Shown: piece after piece, positions 20,971 through 24,066 of the stretch
Layout: the number at the start of each line of letters is the position of its first letter
Numbering within the stretch: the first letter of the stretch is position 1
Assembly: GCA_003694175.1 (NCBI GenBank)
Contig: RFKV01000059.1
Span: 1-24,066, forward strand
Length of the DNA: 24,066 nucleotides
Source: Candidatus Dojkabacteria bacterium
GTDB taxonomy: Bacteria; Patescibacteriota; Dojkabacteria; J137
Direction: 5' to 3'
Notes under the pieces: generated by a model
What the model was told of the DNA's origin: nothing
The model's database searches: none
Seen by the model: the letters and a program-made list of their open reading frames with translations, nothing else
Translations under genes and position numbers: made by a program

Positions 20971-22952
20971 TTATCTCCTACGCAAGCGTACTCTTTAGCA
21001 CCATTAGTTTCGTCATCGAGCTCAAAATCAATTAACCTAGAGTAGTCAATCTCAGGCAATTTAGAAACCATTTCTTCATATTGTTCTTTTGAGATAGTTT
21101 CATATGGTGCAAGCTCATAGACTATGTCTTCCTCCTCTTTAGGTAGGAATGCCAAGCCTCCTATTATATCCCAGTTTTTATAAATCCAATTGCCAGCTTC
21201 TAACCATTCATCTTTTCCTACACTGATAGTTACAGAAGGATTGTGTTCAGTAAAGTTAACCTTGCACATCTTCCAAATTTCTAACTGTTCTATGGCAGAT
21301 ATATTGTTTTTATAGACAGCTGACTCAGGTGATTTAACCGGAAATTCTAAAACATATGTATTTGCATTATCGTAACTTTGACCAACTTCTGGTTTAAATG
21401 GAAAACCTTGCTCCTTCAGCATCTTAAAAAGTGGATCTGTGGAACTGATTCTAACCCGACGAATGTAGTATGGTGAGTGTCTTGTATGCAGTCCTGATGA
21501 AGTGTCAGTCAATTGTGAGCTATTACCGGAAGGCTTAACGGTTGTAACACAAGTTGAAGGATTAATACCAAATCTTTCAGCGTATCTTCTATTTACTTCA
21601 ATAGCATGGTCTCTGAGCTTACTCATAACTTCCTGATTTCTCAAGATAGGACAATCCCAAAGGCCTGTAAAGCTAACTCCAAGTAGCCTTTCCTCTTCAC
21701 AATTTTTCTTCCACTCAGGAGATAAAAATTTAAAATCAGTGAGCATAGATTGGTATGTACCCAGAATTGTTGCAAGTTCAATCTTATCTATCAAAGACTC
21801 TAGAGTATCATTCTCTCTAGCAACAATGGAGGAGAGATTACAAAATTGCTTAGACCTAAGCACAATCTCCCCACATGGATTAGTACCCGCTGAAGAAGCA
21901 TAGTCCCTAAAAGTTTCCCATCTCCTTGCTGGTAGTTGATGTTTTAATCCTCCCCTGTTAAATATTCCTCTTTCTCCACTTCCACTACTTGCTAATGCTG
22001 TCCATTCTTTTAAAAATTCTACTGAACTGGGTTTTTGGTTGTATACTGCAGAGTTGTTCGCCATAAATCTTTGTGGACTATGAAGATAGAATTGACCTTC
22101 TTTTGCGTGTCTCATCTCCTCGTCGTCCAGGTCGGAAAGAGAAATCATTGCACTTCTTCTTACTCCTCCGGCTACGACAATTTGTCCGATTTTGCAGCAT
22201 ATATCGTGAATATCCAGTGTTGAAAGTTTCTGACCTTGTTTGGATAGGATTTTCCTTCTTGTGAAGTCTATCAAGTCTACAAGTGGTTCTGGCCCGGAAC
22301 TTCTCCCTCCCATAGTTTTTAGTCTTGCTCCTTTCGGTCTTAACTGGCTAAAGTCAAATATTACATTTTTGCCATCTAACCATGTTTTTACCCCAAAAAC
22401 AAACGCCTTCGCCCATCCTTCTTTACTGTCTTCTATTGTGTATTTTGGTAGAATATCTCCTGTCTGCATTTTTACAACTGGAAAGTTTTCTATAAATTGT
22501 TTTTCAACCGAGAACCCAACACCAGCACCACACATTGAGATGTACATTATTTCGCCCAAATCCTCAGGCTTGGTAACAGCTAAATAGGCACAGTTGTAAG
22601 CAGTAACATTGGTTGCTCTTGCAGCAGGACCTGCACTCCACAAAAGTCTCATAGAAGGAACAACTCGCATCTCTTTAATTCCATTTTTAACTCTTTCATA
22701 CTCCTGTTCTGTCAATTTGTTACCTAGATTCTCTTTCATGAAGTCCATGTATCTATCAACCGTCTCAATCCATGTTTCTCTTCTCCCTTTTTCAGGTAGC
22801 CATCTAGAGTAGGACATATAGTAAACAAACTCAGCAAGACTATTTGGAAAATATTTCTTACTTTCCTTAACTTTTTCTAAAAATTCTTGTTTGTTTGTGT
22901 TGTTTCCAAATTGGTCTGATGCTGTATTGATGCTGTTTGTTGTTGTGACCAT
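20955..22952 (-). CDS. nrdJ: Adenosylcobalamin-dependent ribonucleoside-triphosphate reductase (class II, monomeric type)
   Basis: This 665-residue enzyme reduces ribonucleoside triphosphates to deoxy forms using a B12-generated thiyl radical, without oxygen dependence. The layout matches the Lactobacillus leichmannii RTPR type: C121 (YNCAYL) and C371 (FCNLS) as the active-site disulfide pair, thiyl radical C360 with N358 and E362 in NPCGEI, the VRRSAMISL stretch (264-272), VKPSGNSSQLTDTSSG (473-488) in the phosphate-binding region, and a C-terminal C657-x4-C662 reductant-shuttle pair four residues from the end. At 665 residues it is somewhat shorter than the roughly 740-residue prototype. 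It lies 70 bases downstream of nrdR on the same strand, presumably in one transcript under NrdR control. The cell would need B12 by uptake or salvage; no B12 transport gene or B12 riboswitch is visible here. Confidence 0.96.
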   Translation of the reverse strand: MVTTTNSINTASDQFGNNTNKQEFLEKVKESKKYFPNSLAEFVYYMSYSRWLPEKGRRETWIETVDRYMDFMKENLGNKLTEQEYERVKNGIKEMRVVPSMRLLWSAGPAARATNVTAYNCAYLAVTKPEDLGEIMYISMCGAGVGFSVEKQFIENFPVVKMQTGDILPKYTIEDSKEGWAKAFVFGVKTWLDGKNVIFDFSQLRPKGARLKTMGGRSSGPEPLVDLIDFTRRKILSKQGQKLSTLDIHDICCKIGQIVVAGGVRRSAMISLSDLDDEEMRHAKEGQFYLHSPQRFMANNSAVYNQKPSSVEFLKEWTALASSGSGERGIFNRGGLKHQLPARRWETFRDYASSAGTNPCGEIVLRSKQFCNLSSIVARENDTLESLIDKIELATILGTYQSMLTDFKFLSPEWKKNCEEERLLGVSFTGLWDCPILRNQEVMSKLRDHAIEVNRRYAERFGINPSTCVTTVKPSGNSSQLTDTSSGLHTRHSPYYIRRVRISSTDPLFKMLKEQGFPFKPEVGQSYDNANTYVLEFPVKSPESAVYKNNISAIEQLEIWKMCKVNFTEHNPSVTISVGKDEWLEAGNWIYKNWDIIGGLAFLPKEEEDIVYELAPYETISKEQYEEMVSKLPEIDYSRLIDFELDDETNGAKEYACVGDKCEIV

Positions 22953-23022
22953 AGATTTAACACTAAATAATAAAATAAACTTATACCTAATTTTTATTAT
23001 GCAAATAATGTTTTAAGTAAAA

Positions 23023-23484
23023 CTAAGTTTTTTTATTTCTATTACTTAATCTTTTCAGCTCCTTCTCAACTTCTTCAAGTGTTTGAAATTCTTTGTACAC
23101 TGATGCAAACAGTAAAGCTCCAAGTTTGTCAATTTCAGTTAATTTGGCCAACACCATCTCACCTATGTCAACTGATTTTATTATTGTTTTATCTGTGTTA
23201 AGTAAGTTTTGTTCTATTTCGTTTATAAGTTCATCTATTCTATTTTCGGATATATTTCTCTTTTTAACTGCCTTGAGTATCCCACGTTTAAGTTTTTCTC
23301 TGTCAAAGTCTTCAACCCTACCATCTCTTTTTAGAACTTGCAAAGTTACTTTTTCTATCCTTTCGTAGGTTGTAAACCTTTTACCGCATGATTTGCACTC
23401 TCGTCTCCTTCTTATTGAATTTACTGTACTGCTTCTTTTGTCGATAACTTCATGTTGTGTACTTGAGCAATATGGACAATTCAT
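23023..23484 (-). CDS. nrdR: Transcriptional repressor NrdR
   Basis: NrdR represses ribonucleotide reductase genes in response to dATP/ATP. The 153-residue protein has the standard layout: a zinc ribbon with C3, C6, C31 and C34 (CPYC, CKSC) and the basic RRRRECKSCGKRFTTYER motif, followed by an ATP-cone domain (about 46-136; VLKRDGRVEDFDREKLKRGI, LGALLFASVYKEF). Length is typical. It is immediately upstream of nrdJ, its expected target. The start at 23484 encodes the canonical MNCPYC; no strong Shine-Dalgarno is seen upstream. Confidence 0.97.
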   Translation of the reverse strand: MNCPYCSSTQHEVIDKRSSTVNSIRRRRECKSCGKRFTTYERIEKVTLQVLKRDGRVEDFDREKLKRGILKAVKKRNISENRIDELINEIEQNLLNTDKTIIKSVDIGEMVLAKLTEIDKLGALLFASVYKEFQTLEEVEKELKRLSNRNKKT

Positions 23485-23515
23485 ATCAACAGGTAGTACT
23501 TGTCACGAATGTTAT

Positions 23516-23531
23516 CACCAACATCTTGTGT
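23516..23531 (-). promoter_or_regulatory. Tentative NrdR-box-like site upstream of nrdR
   Basis: On the minus strand ACACAAGATGTTGGTG matches a remembered NrdR-box consensus (ACACWATATATWGTGT) at about 11 of 16 positions, mainly the left half. It lies 32-47 bases upstream of the nrdR start, where autoregulation would act. A second box at the usual 31-32-base spacing was not found, so support is weak. Confidence 0.25.
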
Positions 23532-23727
23532 TGTAAATAGAAAAATTTGTTCCACGCAGGAGTTGCTTCCAAATCGTGTTTTCACGGGTTAAAAATTTAT
23601 CTAATTGCTTAAAAAAACACGTTGGCTGTTTGCCGCTAGATAAGTATAGGTTCGAATTTAAAAAGATCTAGTACAGTTAAATGCTTTATCTACTCAAGGT
23701 CTATCTTTTTGTTTTTAATAAAATTCC

Positions 23728-23756
23728 TTGAAGTTGAAAACATTAAAACCTATATG
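23728..23756 (+). promoter_or_regulatory. Predicted promoter for the partial gene at the window end
   Basis: TTGAAG (23728-23733), a 17-base spacer and TATATG (23751-23756). The predicted start is near 23763, about 19 bases before the ATG at 23782. Confidence 0.45.
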
Positions 23757-23781
23757 TTGGATGTTATGTTAGAATTGAACT

Positions 23782-24066
23782 ATGGTTTTGTCCGCTAAAC
23801 AAATACTAAGTAGCATACCTAACATTACTACTGAAGGAATAAGAGAAGATAAAAAAACTCGCCACCCAGCACATGAATTTCAAGCATTTGCCTACAAAAT
23901 CGCGGCAGATTTTAACGACTTAGTTAATTTAAAGCTGTATTTAAACCTTCTTAAAAGAGTTGATAGAATAATAATCGAACAGGCATACTCATTTGCTATT
24001 GATTCAAGGGCAGCTGATAAAAAAAAATCGTTTCTATGGAAGATTAAAAAACTTAGAGATGATTTA
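23782..24066 (+). CDS. Partial gene, unknown function (N-terminal 95 residues)
   Basis: An open frame starts at ATG 23782 and continues without a stop to the last base, giving 95 codons. The product begins MVLSAKQILSSIPNITTEGI and continues with RHPAHEFQAFAYKIAADF and a helical, basic region ending KKSFLWKIKKLRDDL. It has no signal peptide or membrane helix and looks like a soluble, helical, possibly nucleic-acid-associated protein; I recognise no family. Codon use fits its neighbours, and a plausible promoter precedes it, so it is probably real. The C-terminal part lies beyond the window. Confidence 0.7.
   Translation, partial: MVLSAKQILSSIPNITTEGIREDKKTRHPAHEFQAFAYKIAADFNDLVNLKLYLNLLKRVDRIIIEQAYSFAIDSRAADKKKSFLWKIKKLRDDL

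Larger units (their letters stand above)
23485..23781. other. Intergenic region between divergent genes, 297 bp
   Basis: No ORF of note. It holds the nrdR upstream region, an 8-bp inverted repeat CGTGTTTT (23575-23582) / AAAACACG (23614-23621) with a 31-base loop, and the promoter of the downstream plus-strand gene. A GGTTCGAAT at 23650-23658 looks like a tRNA T-arm but does not fold into one. Confidence 0.5.

Noticed and set aside
22953..23022. Cobalamin riboswitch upstream of B12-dependent nrdJ
   Set aside because: The gap to nrdR is only 70 bases of AT-rich DNA, too short and without B12-box-like sequence; the region upstream of nrdR also lacks one.
23631..23680. tRNA-like T-arm motif (GGTTCGAAT)
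   Set aside because: The flanking bases do not form a T-stem, and no acceptor, D or anticodon arm could be folded around it.
1..24066. Alternative genetic code (TGA as glycine, as in some CPR lineages)
   Set aside because: TGA ends several well-bounded genes, including ATGA overlaps at 2142-2145 and 4926-4929, and conserved glycines use GGN codons.

Overview
The window is AT-rich bacterial DNA (GC about one third by eye) with compact genes, several 4-base ATGA overlaps, many starts without a strong Shine-Dalgarno, and ordinary stop usage (TGA ends genes; Trp is TGG). The mix suggests a Candidate Phyla Radiation (Patescibacteria) genome: a VirB6/TrbL-like membrane protein, membrane-anchored surface proteins of unknown role, a shortened UvrC, an archaeal-type ATP-dependent DNA ligase, and a B12-dependent ribonucleotide reductase with NrdR. 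This placement is inference. No rRNA, tRNA, CRISPR array, transposase or integrase was found.

Layout. 70-3590 (minus) is a two-gene operon for a membrane-anchored extracellular solute-binding protein and an Ig-domain surface protein. From a divergent promoter, 3736-6734 (plus) carries a single-span membrane protein and the ATP-dependent DNA ligase, ending at a rho-independent terminator (6818-6839) that lies inside the 3' end of a convergent small gene (6802-7287). 7430-11639 (plus) holds a CtpE-like P-type ATPase followed closely by a protein with a recently expanded repeat tract; a helical orphan follows at 11866-13347. After 332 bp of noncoding DNA comes the VirB6-like gene on minus (13680-16469), divergent from a small multi-span membrane protein (16537-17385) across a region rich in inverted repeats. 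uvrC (17382-18839, minus) converges on the latter with a 4-base overlap and is divergent from an AI-2E family permease plus HAD phosphatase pair (18928-20743). nrdJ (20955-22952) and nrdR (23023-23484) form a minus-strand pair. A partial gene of unknown function starts at 23782 and runs off the window.

Working together: nrdR-nrdJ supply and regulate deoxynucleotides; UvrC and the ligase are repair/replication functions; the surface operon, ATPase, permease and VirB6-like protein are envelope functions. The least explained items are the repeat protein next to the ATPase, the two-way trimming of UvrC, and the anchored binding protein with its Ig-domain partner. I saw no clear multi-gene defence or mobile system.
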